Origin: Clavelina lepadiformis
Taxonomy: Eukaryota; Chordata; Ascidiacea; Aplousobranchia; Clavelinidae
Length of the DNA: 64,000 nt
NCBI RefSeq assembly: GCF_947623445.1
Contig: NC_135241.1
Span: forward strand, 19,718,501-19,782,500
Reading direction: 5' to 3'
Numbering within the stretch: the stretch's first letter is position 1; each line of letters starts with the position of its first letter. A program made the position numbers and the translations under genes. Positions 11,901 to 22,335 of this stretch are shown here, piece after piece. The notes under the pieces were generated by a model. The model saw nothing but the letters and a program-made list of their open reading frames with translations. It made no database searches and was not told the DNA's origin.

Positions 11901-13818
11901 GGTATAGGCATGCTGGCTATCTGGGTCGCTTGCTATTTCATTAATTTCGTTTTGATCAATACCGCTACCGATTCCAATTGCGAACACAGTGATCCCGGAC
12001 GCGTGCGCCTACAGTAATAGGAAAAATAGGTTTGAGCACACCGAACACGTCGAGCTTTTCTCGACTTGACTCCCACTTTAGGAACATTCTAAATATCGAA
12101 GAGAAATCGCGTTTGCACTAATATCAATATGTATACATATTCAAAATTACTCCAAGCTAACCCAGATTCTCGACAACAATATTTTACTTCTACAAAATAA
12201 CAATTTTCGTTATTTAAATATAAGGCCGGGAATGGTGAACTTTCTAATACCACGAAGTAGCAATAAGTAGGACAAATGCAGTTAAAAAGATATTTTATTT
12301 ATGTTGACTAGTTTTGGATAAGGATCCAATTATTCCTCTAAAAAGCTTATAGGCTAGGCCAGTTGGGTCTACTATATTTAAATTTGAGTTTTTCCGTTAA
12401 CTCTTGTGCCGTCCTTTTGACAACTTCATTGTGGGTTAATGAAGTAATAACAACTTACGTTAGCTGCTGGTGCCGTCACATCATCCCCGCTGTGACCGTC
12501 TGTTAAAACAATTAAAACCCGCGGCACCCCTTGGGACAAAGGTCGAGCTCCGTTTCTTTGGCGAAAACCGTTACTGACCACATCAGTAATTGCTAAGCCA
12601 GTTTGTGTGCCACCTGTTAGTTTTACGGCAGTAAATTTAACATTCAAATGATACCCTAAAATTATGTATTTGAAAGTTTGACTGGGTTAACATTACCGCT
12701 AGGATACAAAGCAGATGAGACAGCTGAAGTAAAGTCAGTGTTGGTCGTATGCTGGTTGAAGTAACTGACGAGGTTGACTGCACTAGAGTATACGGACATT
12801 CCTGTACGCACTTCACTTGGGTCAATGTTGAACGACGAGGCAACTTGATCGACAAAGTCCTTGGAGGTTTGAAAATTTGTACTTCCAATGCTTCCTGAAC
12901 CGTCAATGCAGAACCACAAGTCTGTTTCTTGATTTGTGCAGTCTATAAAAATTCGCAAACAGAATCTCAAGCCACTTATTTAAAAAATATATTATTTGTT
13001 CATATGCTTCCGCTGGTAAATTGATATTTTTCGTATTTTCAGTTACCGTAGTCTTTATGCTTACTGTTAGCGGCTTCAAAAGCTGCCACTTGTGCTGTAA
13101 AAGTGCTGATAGAACCACCTGCATTGTAATTAGCGACCCACCAGGTAGCTTGGTCGCTAACGCTTCCTGGCACTGCTGAGGAAAGTAGAAGTTCCATATA
13201 CAGGCGTGCTGCCACAGCCGCGTGTAAAGGTATTCTGTGATAGAGTATATAGCGGGCAGCGATAGTGAAACCGTGTGGCTTTTATACTCACGCTGCTATG
13301 AAAGATATTTTTCTACGCTCAAATCTTGTGATGCTTACGTTTAGGAAATCTAACTTTATGGCAACTCACGTGAAATTGTAATTGTTGAAGTCAATCAAAT
13401 CCGGTCCGAAGTTAAAGCCAATAGCGTTAATTACATCAGAAAGCTGAAATTGCGCGCTTGTCTCCTGGAACCGGGTTTCGATTGCGCTAGATATCTGAGC
13501 GGAAAATGTGAAGTGCTATGTTGTTGCTTCTATAACTCAAATAGTTATAAACAATACACAACAGAAGTATGCAGTATAGCCAATATGGCTACTGTTGTAA
13601 ATGTTTATTAATCATCACCATACCTGCCATATTCCCCGCGCTGCTTCTTTTGATGTAAAGTTGGTTCCGAAGTTGGATTCGACGTATGCTATTCGTTTCA
13701 TGAGTCCGAAATCAGAAGAAAAGACGCCCAAATTTTCCAATTTCTGAATACAAGCAGAGACAACATCTTCCCCGTTAGATCCGGACACAAGAGTGAGGTC
13801 CACGGCTCTTGTGCTTAC
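8969..13818 (-). CDS. Receptor-like protein: lysozyme-like, vWA, one TM span, dynein-stalk-like cytoplasmic tail (5' end incomplete)
   Basis: Fourteen exons phase without a break: 13624-13818, 13370-13494, 13065-13234, 12697-12942, 12459-12655, 11820-12008, 11477-11668, 11160-11309, 10870-11082, 10510-10707, 10035-10291, 9449-9893, 9178-9363, 8969-9019 (about 937 residues). Residues 1-163 contain RIAYVESNFGTNF, GIWQ and WWVANYNAGG, resembling lysozyme/transglycosylase-fold proteins, with the Glu of YVES as candidate catalytic acid (inference). Residues 164-374 are a vWA domain with MIDAS DGSGS, GGTQTG and LTDG. Residues 375-508 are beta-rich and carry RSRRSV, a possible furin-type site. A membrane span follows at about 510-531 (AVGGLIGGLVFIAAIVGTLF). 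The cytoplasmic part is helical, with repeats such as LNEAIAAAEIL. Near residues 828-921, EIRSYSAPPSGVNAVMAATF, VLLGENE and AAAVFLAW match the dynein heavy-chain stalk base. No AAA ATPase is present, so it is not a motor. The signal-peptide exon was not found upstream of 13.82 kb. The last exon ends in TAA. The extracellular part may bind or cleave a glycan ligand, with the tail tethered to cytoskeleton; this is speculation. Confidence 0.72.
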
Positions 13819-16409
13819 CTGACTGCTATAGTAGACGCAAAATACATAAGGAAACGATTTTTAAAACGCAGGTTGCAAAGAAAACGTGATATTTCATCGG
13901 CGGCCTAATGTTAAGCTGTGCATTTAACAGTGTTGCCATTTCACAGACTGTTACAGAAAAGATGCTTCACTTAACCTCGTATAATCGTAAATTCTCCAGC
14001 ACCAATATGGCGAAAACTGAAATCGTACGTTAATTTGTATTTCATGTTAAAACTAAATTCGGCGGTTCTCAGCGCAATTAACACTCTTGCATGATTAAGG
14101 CAAATTTTTGTTCGAGATTGGAGTTTCCTTAAAGAATCCCATGATTATTAAGTGTAAGCATCTTTTTACAGAAATATTTTTTCTGTCAAACTTCATCTTT
14201 AAACCAACCTTTGTAAAATTAGTCTGCCTCTCACATTAGTGTAGTACAGTACAATCAATATGGAGCAAAAAGGAAATATTTTCATACTTATCAGAAGTAT
14301 TTTATATCAAAGTTATAAGGTAATTTAGTTCTATCACAAATTCCAACTTCAGTCTATCCCTTGTTTTAACAGTTGTAAACTGCTATTTTGGGGTCGAAAT
14401 TGAATTAAACCAAACTAACCTTTGTTTTCTTGCCTTTAATGGAAATGTATAAACCTGAAAAAGCTTTGCATTGTAGTCACTTGACACAATTTTTGAAATC
14501 GAATTCATTGTGTGCTGATATGCGAGCTATCTGCTTTAACTTCATTGTTGAAAAACATACTGTACATGACGCAGTAACTCAAAACTGAGTAAAAATAGTG
14601 GTGTTTATATAAATTACGTGCTTATTGGCACCGTCAGTGGCGGTGTTAAACGCTGCTCCTATACAAATGTCATCAGAATTTGTGGACAGGAGAAACTTCT
14701 TCGAGACTTCAGAGATCCCTCGCGAATAAACAGAAATCGTTTATATTTTTTCCATTGTGTGAAGCTCAGAGTTGACCTGTGACGAAAGGTGGTTTTAGGT
14801 ATGCTGTTGTTTTGTAGTGTTTGTAAATTCAAGCTTTCGTGTTATAAATACAACTTTCGCATGATTTAGTATATAAACTGCTTAACAAAGGATGGTAAGA
14901 CGTGTATTGCGTATTATACTGAAAACTGTTAGACTGTTATCAGTTCCCACGGTTGGTAAAAGTGAATTCAGAATTGCTATAGTAACAATTCTGTTTGTTG
15001 TTGTAATACAGATTAGTCGCTAAGCTTCATTGTTGGAAAACATTTATGACGCAGTAACTGGAAACTGAGTAAAAACAGTGGATATATCAATTTCTTGCAC
15101 CGGTGACGTTGGAGGCGGCGCTCAGAGTTATAAGTCTTTTCGGGTTCGGACTAAAGTTTGAAAAAAAATTATGTACTTATACACAAACATACACAGCTAC
15201 GACAGCTATGCATCGTAATTTCACTTTCTTTACACGAATGTGCATGCGCGCAGAGTGCTAAAAAGCTCACTCAGAGCGGACCGCGCAACTTAGAAATGAT
15301 GACAGTTCACATTGGCATCAAAAGATGACTTTGATTCATTCAGTAAAATTAACTTTCGGGCCTAATTCGGGTTTCAAACAAATTATCGGGTTTGGGCTAA
15401 CAATATAAAGCTGGTTTACAACTCTGGCGGCGCTAACAATACCGGCTGAGACGTCTCAGCCTTCTCAAGCCGCATTTTTGTGAACTGTGTGTTCATATAA
15501 AGACAGCAGAGTACTATAGACTTTTTACAAAGATGCGTTTTTGTTTGTTTTTACAGTAGTTTTAGTCCATTTGAATCCCTCACATAAAATTTGTTGCGCA
15601 TAACGTTGCTAACGTCTGCTATCATTACAGATGTGTTGGTATATGACGTCCGCATAGCTGTAAATTTTCAGCAATATTCCCGGTAGCGCATAAGCGCCAA
15701 TAAATTGTTGTCGATGTATTGGTTTTGCCGTTGATTGCGTGATACATGATAAATCATTATAAGACATAATGCACACACGATTACTAGAACGTTGCTTTGC
15801 AGAAGTCAAACGTCTGCTTGTACGAACATGATAGATCATTGCTTAATAGGAGTATAGAGTCACAAAAATACAGATTCAGTTGTCAAGTACCGCACAAAAT
15901 ATAGATATGTTGTAGAGAAGACAACATATTACAATTACATGAAATTACTAAGAGACATAACGTACTTTATGAGCAAATTATAAAACTTTTTGATTACTTG
16001 AAAGATAAATTCATCAAAAACAGTAGTTTAAAGCTTACTATAGACTATTCCGTCTGGCTATAAAGTAGGCCGATTTAGTATTTTTGAACTGAAAAGTATT
16101 GCCAACCATAAAACTAACTAAAGAGTTAATTGTAGCGATATCGCATATATATCGAACATTTAGTCGCCCAGACTAACTTCATCAAAGGAATAAGATCAAC
16201 AAAATAAAAAAGTTGGATAAAGGCCATCAATTATTGGAATGAAATAAGACCAGAACCGTATATACGAGTAGTTAAGCATGGTAAAGATTCGAAAACTTAT
16301 TACGTTCATGGAATGGAATTAACCCGACCATTTTGAGCTTAGTCCGGTGACGACATTCTTTTGCTTCTGCAATAAAATCGCGTCCCTAAACATTTGTGAT
16401 GTGAACAAC
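13819..16409. other. Intergenic, includes a dispersed direct repeat
   Basis: The 5' exon(s) of the vWA gene should lie here but I could not identify a signal peptide with a compatible donor. A repeated segment is present around 14540-14655 and 15025-15120. No other gene is supported. Confidence 0.4.
14540..15120. repeat. Two copies of a roughly 110-bp repeat, about 485 bp apart
   Basis: Both copies read TTCATTGTTG, then AAAACAT, then GACGCAGTAACT, AAACTGAGTAAAAA and AGTGG, and end with a GGCACCGTCAGTGGCGG-like or GCACCGGTGACGTTGGAGGC-like stretch. The copies differ by small indels. No coding capacity is seen. Confidence 0.45.
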
Positions 16410-19400
16410 TTATTCAGTTTTCTTTGCTAATGCCTTGTTAACACGTTTTTCGTAGAGAATTTGAAACAGATCAGCTGGAATCATCCTCGTTATCCAACCC
16501 TAAAAACATGTTCCATTATAACAATTTGGACAAAGGATAAAAAGGGGTAAAATATATCCTAACGTTGCCGTCTGTTGCCATGCATCAAACGCCTCCAATA
16601 TGGCGCAATACTTAGTTGTAAACGTTGTCTTCATACCTCTTTATAAAATCACTGTTTTTTGTAGTACAATGCATTACATTCTTGACTGGCATAGGCTATA
16701 GGTGAAAGTTTTTGACAGTACGGTATTCGATATTGCTGTTACTTCAAGTATTATAAAAATTCCTCAGCTCTTACAAACTAGTGTGTAAAACTTCTATGTA
16801 AAATTTTATAAACCATTGAACTTTGAAATAACATTTGGAATATCACTGTACATTTTTTTCGTTGTTTGATCGTCCTGCTCTACCTTTAGTATAGGATTAG
16901 CATGCCTAAGTGTAAATTGCCTCTTGCCTGAATTGCATGAGGGATATAGCCATGAGCCCATCTCGTCTTGTCAACTGTAGCAAGCCACGACTTGATGAAT
17001 GCTTCGGTTGAAACATATTCTTTGTGACGTGGAAGAAATTTTGTCAAGTTACTTCGAATCATCGATGGCATGCAACTCTGGAATAAATAGAGGGACACTT
17101 TTTACGCAGAAATTAATTTTTCCCGAGATGACCTACAGTGAGTAGAGCATCTGTCTTCTGTGCGAAAGTCTCGAGTTCGATTCTCGGGCCAGGTCATACC
17201 AAAGACTTTAAGAAGGATATTCTCAGCGTTAAGCAGTCAGAAGATGGTGTGAAGAGAACGCAACGCCATAAGTTGATACCTGCCCCCTACAGCGGCATTC
17301 ATTGCGCATGCGGCTGCGAAGCCAAAAGGCTAAAAAACGGAGATTGGCACCGCCCCCTCCCCATTGGGTACGCCACTGGCTTGGACATCAGAACCTGATT
17401 TATTACCCGCACAATCAATTTTGCCATCTCTATATCAAGTCTAAATCACTTACATTTGAGTCAACAGAGTCATCGTTTATAATTATACCAGCATTCCGAA
17501 TCGCCAGAGGCTACGCTATAACAAGCTAAAGTGATCTTAAATAAATAGATATTGTATATAATTTTGCCAGAAATGATAAAAAATAGCGTATATAGTAAAT
17601 GAACTGACTAAGGCTATGTTAACAAGGTGTAAAAATTATGCCAACAATCGAATAATACTGTAGTATGTGTACTGCAGTCATGTCCATTGCTACAAGTTAA
17701 CTTTCATTTCCCAATGTTGCACAACTTACTCCAGAAAGTAACGTTACCCGATTTCAGGTAACTTTCGTAAGTTACCTATACGTAATGTCGTGTAAATGTA
17801 GCTTGTTGTCTCGATCACGCTTCAAGCACACAATTGAACGTCTGCGGTTTTGTAGGAGAAAATATTGACCTTTGCCGCTCAACGCTCAGCATTTCGATCA
17901 TCACGTAGGGGAAACCAGTGTAATTTGGACCCCTTAAGCAAAATCTTTGATAATAACGAAAGTCCTTGGTCGATTTCTTCCAAACTTCACTTGTTTATTC
18001 ACATACATGAAAGGTACAACATAACGAAGTATCGGGCTTAAATAATTTAAACTACCAAATTAAATTTTTTCATGCTAAGGGTCCAATTTACACAACTGTT
18101 GTGTAAAATGGACCCCTTCCATTTTTGAACAAAACATACAACTTAATATTCAATTTTATTCGGATAGCACCTAACTTCACTGTATAAGTTTCTAATTCAA
18201 TGACACTGCTGGTAAATAGTCAATTTTAATTTTTTCAAATGAGGGGTCCAATTTACACAATGTGTGATTGTGCTATCTGGAACCATCGATAACTCACAAA
18301 AATAGAACAACCCATGCAAAAACAGAAACACACATTTACGAACAGTTGTCGCAGTAATAATACTTGGAATCACTAATATCAGCACATTCTTCATGGGCCC
18401 ATTTCTTGCAGTTTTTGCATTGAATCCAGTCTTCATCTGCAGAATCTCCACACACCAGGCAGATGGAAATCTGTTTGTTCTCTGTTTTCCTTCCTCTCTT
18501 CTGTTTCGTTTTTTGTGCACCGCCTCTTTTTGTCACATCACTGTCTCTTTTATTCAGAGTGTTTTTATGAGGAGAACTTGTCAAAATTGTGGCGCGTGAA
18601 GATTTTCGCCGTTTAGTACCAGGATTCATAGATCGGATTCGCTTTGGTAGAGGGCTGATATCTGTGACAGTTACAACACTTTTTTTTTTCTCAGAATAAG
18701 AAATGGATGAGAGTAGGCCTACAGGGCTGGCTTGCATGTCAGAAACTAGATTGCTGGTTTCAGCTGTTTTGTTGATGCAAGCAGGAGTGGTGTTAACTGC
18801 AGTTGAGCTTGCATTTTCCACTAGAGCTGAGCTGAGCTTGTGGTGGCGATTAGATCATCTGAATTCTCAGCTGGATCGGGTTGATCTGTGACATCAGCAG
18901 CAGCAAAATCACCGTCATTAAAGACCAGCATATTAACTGGATAAATTCCGGCCTTTCGAAATCCATTCACCGCACAGCTAACATTTGCAGCTTTTCCGTA
19001 TGCAAGAACAAACAAACGACAAATTTGAAACGCAGAGACTGCTCGTCCAGGATTTGCACGCAGCCACTGCTCAATTTGTTGATAATATAATAGGTCTTCA
19101 GTGGTTTGAAAAAAGTTAAATCTAATGGCTGCATCCGATGACTGGTGTGTGGTGGTAATGAAAGCATAATAACACCACTTTTTGATGCCAACTCTAAAGC
19201 TTCGATATTGTGCGTGTGGCTTTTATGTCCATCTAAGATCAGCAGGACCCTCTCTTCTTGGCTAGGCTTTGCATGCTGGATGAAGTGTTTTATCCATTCC
19301 AAGAATATGTCATTGTTCATCCATCCCTTTTTCTGAAAAAAGGTTCAAAATTTATTACGAACTATTGAGCATAGAGAGACTAACATTTTGTAAAGCAAAG

Positions 19401-22335
19401 CCAAATTTATGCACCATACAGTGATAATAAAACCAATTTTTACGAATAACAAATTTTCAGTATGAGCATAGTTTAATTAATTTATAGCCCAATTGGTTGA
19501 AACATTTGAAAACACTAGCAAACGTAAATAGTGCAGGCTATAAAATTTGACATCTTTAGCATCCCAGTGGTAACAACCACCATTTTGACAGTCCTACATA
19601 GATTCAATGTCGGCACACATAGCATCAACATAGAAAAGATGGGTTTTGCCTGGTAGGATTGCTAGACAATTAAACATGACTCACTTGACAAGTGAACATG
19701 CTTCCTGGAGGAGCTCCATCCTTCAACTCTTCCTTCATACGCACTCGTGGAAAGATGAAGCCTGGTGGGACAAAATTTCCTGCTGCACTCATGCAGCAAA
19801 TAACCGTCACATTTTGTCCTCGCTCTTGACAAGTTATCGAGCTAACTTGATGTTTCCCCTTCTTAGCTAAAACTTTTGACAATTTCTGAACAACGTTTAT
19901 CCCAGATTCGTCCATATTATAAATTCTGGCAGCAGTTAAGTTGTTCTTTTCATAAATGTCATGAATGAGTTCAAAAAACTTAGCTATCTGTGGTTTGTTA
20001 AATCCGGATGCTCTCGCTAGTGATGTTGCCTCCGGGGATCGAAGAGATATTTCTGGATGCCTTTTCAGAAATCCTTTCACCCAATCATAGCCAGCAATTT
20101 TCTTTTCTTTGTTGAATCTAGTAAAAATGTTATTAGCTTCTGCAATTTGGAATGCAAGCTTTTTAAGGTCCATCAATGTCAAGCCATAAAACCTGGCTTC
20201 CATATCTTCAATATGCTTTGCCAATTGGTTTTCAATCTCTTCCGGGAGGTCAGTAGACCTTCCTAACATCTTGCAGCTGCCAAGAGCAATCTTGTTCTTC
20301 TTTTTCAGTCTTCTTAGAAGAGTCGTTTTGGGGACATGAAACTGTTTGGCTGCTTTTTTTATACCCATTGTGCCATCTCTTACAGCCCCTATTGCATGTC
20401 GCATCGCTTCTTCATCCCACTTTCCATACACTCCTTTGCTTTTACGCTCAGCTCTTGTGGTCATGTTTGTACTAAGTTCAAGATCAGAAGGATCACAAAA
20501 TGAAAGTTTAATATCCTAAGAAAACAGGTAATGTTATCTGCCTCCACGTGTAATTTGTAATGTGGGTCCAAATTACACGTTTTATTGGGGTCTATTTTAC
20601 ACAAACCTAAGCTGAAATTTCTTTCAGGCTCTTCACTAAAATCTCAAACTGACAGTCTAATACTGTCATGGTACAGTATCTGCGAATGTTTTAGTTGTCT
20701 CGAAACGTTTAAATTATTTTCCTACCTGCCTCTAGCCTCCGATTATATCGAAATAACGCATGAACTAAAATAAGATCAAGCACCCCTAATAGTTTACTTG
20801 CGTTTTCGTAACTAGACCACAAAAGAAACGAGACCAAACACAACTGCTGCCACGTTTTCTTGCTAACGTCTTCCATGTCGCGTGATGTTTGTGACGTCAC
20901 GTACCGCGATTAGTCTGAAATCAGCCTTGGTCCGATTTACACAGGGGTCCAATTTACACCACTTTCCCCTAATATTAGGTGAAGTTTAGCACTCGACTCA
21001 ACCCCTCATTACTGATTACATATTATTAAATTATGTTGCTTACGTATAGGTCGTTAATGCTCGTATAAAGATGATAGTGTAAATTTGTGAATCAGACTTA
21101 CATGAACTGTAATGCCTTTGCTTTCATACTCGTAGCTTAGTCCTTGAGAAAAGTAGTTAACAAATGTTTTTGTTGCGCAGTACATGATGATATGTGATAC
21201 AGGCTTGACAGCAGCCATTGACGATAAGTTTAAAATAAGTCCTCGTTTTCGTTCCACCATCCCAGGGAGCACAATTTGTGTCATCTGTTAAACAATAACT
21301 TAAAATTAACTTCTAACAGAGAAAGTTGCTCGTATGCCTCCATATACTGTAGCTATATGTAGAGCTTTTGACTTTTCGGAAATATTCTGTACCACTTTGC
21401 GATAAATGTTTATTGATAATTAGTTTTACTTACTTTTACAACCGCTACTGCATTTATCCTGATAATATTTCTTATAAACGTTGAAAGGTTTGGGATATCG
21501 AGGAATCGGTACAGTCCCTGGCCAATGCCAACGTTATTAACCAATGTCCCAATATCGAGACCTTGCAAGAAATCAGCTATTTCGTCGTATATTTCCTCGT
21601 CATCACTAAAATCTATCGTCAGACACTTGGTTTGGACGTTGTGTTTGCTCTCTGAAATTAAAATCGAGCTTTATAAGCTATCCTGGGATCGAAGTAAATA
21701 ATTTGTTCGTGCTAGTGCTTGTTTTTTGGCGGCTCAATAATTTTATTACGTTTATTCTACTCTCTGCAACAGACATCAGTAGCCCACTTACCAATTTCAT
21801 TTGCTACTTTTCTTAATTCTTCGCCCTCGTTACTCATAAGGACTATATTTTGACCACGTGAAGCAAGCTGTTTAGAAAATGAATACTTTTATATAGATAT
21901 ACAGTACATAAGGTCAAAGACATATTGTATTGAAGTAACCTACTACGATATACACAGTACGGACCGTCTGTTGTCTCTGTAAGCAAAAGGAATACCTGAA
22001 GAGCTGTGGCCTTTCCTAAGCCAGTTGAAGATCCCGTTACAACTGCAATAATTGCACAGAATATGTTATGTATATATATAACTACATTGTTATGCGAGCT
22101 TTTTTAACTTAATTGCTTGACCTTTCTTATATAAATGTGTGTCCAATTTTATTGAATTATGACAATTTTATTTTTATCTAAGCATTTACTTACCTGACCA
22201 TTTTCCATATTTACTAAAATCCGGATAAGTGGAAAAGATATACAAACGCCCACCTTCTACTAACTTAAACAGAAGTTTAATGACGAAATACAAGAAAGTT
22301 AAAATGCCTAGATATTGAAAAGCTATACTATACAT
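16410..22335 (-). CDS. HSD gene A: 17-beta-HSD12/HSDL1-like short-chain dehydrogenase
   Basis: Seven exons: 22194-22335, 21996-22042, 21792-21867, 21434-21651, 21102-21284, 16928-17077, 16410-16499 (301 residues). An N-terminal hydrophobic segment (FQYLGILTFLYFVIKLLFKL) anchors the enzyme in a membrane, presumably ER. The Rossmann cofactor motif is VVTGSSTGLG (residues about 48-57). NNVG is at about 126-129, the active-site Ser lies in ILNLSS near 182, and YCATK supplies Tyr196 and Lys200. The run MTQIVLPGMVERKRG is close to 17-beta-HSD type 12 and type 3 (family knowledge), which reduce 3-oxoacyl-CoA or steroid ketones with NADPH; the substrate here is unknown. The C-terminus ends KKTE, a KKxx ER-retrieval signal. 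Intron 5 is about 4 kb because it holds a pogo-like transposon (17908-20969) and a SINE. Intron 6 starts with GC (CAG then GCAAGAGG). The start was chosen at 22335 by alignment with the MDCS starts of the paralogues; an upstream in-frame ATG exists at 22374. Confidence 0.85.
17127..17398 (+). repeat. tRNA-derived SINE, antisense in intron 5 of gene A
   Basis: The 5' head folds loosely as a tRNA. The acceptor strands TGACCT and AGGTCA pair, an A-box-like TACAGTGAGTAGAGC lies at about 17133-17147, and a B-box GAGTTCGATTC is at 17173-17183. It is followed by a body containing GCGGCTGCGAAGCC and AACGGAGATTGGCACCGCC. From memory this body resembles a conserved core shared by some metazoan SINEs (the Nin-DC type), which I cannot verify here. 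The mismatched stems and the long non-tRNA body argue against a functional tRNA gene. Confidence 0.6.
18078..18260. repeat. Subterminal repeats of the pogo element (left side)
   Basis: AGGGTCCAATTTACAC at 18078-18093 is followed after a short loop by its near-perfect inverse GTGTAAAATGGACCCCTT (about 18101-18118), forming a hairpin. A further GGGGTCCAATTTACAC lies at about 18243. The right side has matching motifs at about 20563-20600. They repeat the terminal sequence and are candidate transposase-binding sites. Confidence 0.65.
18336..20464 (-). pseudogene. Pogo/Tigger-like transposase with C-terminal PHD finger, two frameshifts
   Basis: Exon 1 (19685-20464) encodes a psq-type helix-turn-helix (KAAKQFHVPKTTLLRRL, residues about 38-54), a CENP-B-like second DNA-binding region, and the first catalytic Asp in YNMDESG. 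A roughly 350-bp intron (donor GTGAGT, acceptor TTTCAG) joins in frame to exon 2 at 19332. Exon 2 carries the second Asp in LLILDGHKSH and the third in QPLDLTFF, 36 residues later (a DD36D spacing). After KTYY the frame is broken by an apparent 2-bp AT insertion near 19081-19092. The alternative frame resumes with family-typical sequence (AVNGFRKAGIYPVN). A second break at 18824-18838 is a run of three GAGCT units where two would keep the frame. The end of the protein is a PHD-type zinc finger (CLVCGDSADEDWIQC, then CKKWAHEEC, then YCDNC). Both lesions look like recent slippage, so the copy is probably young but inactive. Confidence 0.85.

Larger units (their letters stand above)
17908..20969 (-). 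mobile_element. Pogo-like (Tc1/mariner superfamily) DNA transposon, near full length
   Basis: The element is bounded by TA target duplications (17906-17907 and 20970-20971). Its terminal inverted repeats are about 28 bp, starting GGGGAAACCAGTGTAATTTG on the left and GGGGAAAGTGGTGTAAATTG read from the right. Internal copies of the terminal motif GGTCCAATTTACAC occur near both ends. It carries a single transposase gene on the minus strand, with two small frame-breaking insertions. It sits wholly inside intron 5 of HSD gene A, in the same orientation as that gene. Confidence 0.88.

Noticed and set aside
17127-17200. Functional tRNA gene
   Set aside because: A and B boxes are present but stems are mismatched and the sequence continues into a SINE body.
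19670-20266. Plus-strand frames inside the pogo element
   Set aside because: Antisense to the well-supported transposase exon; no family features.
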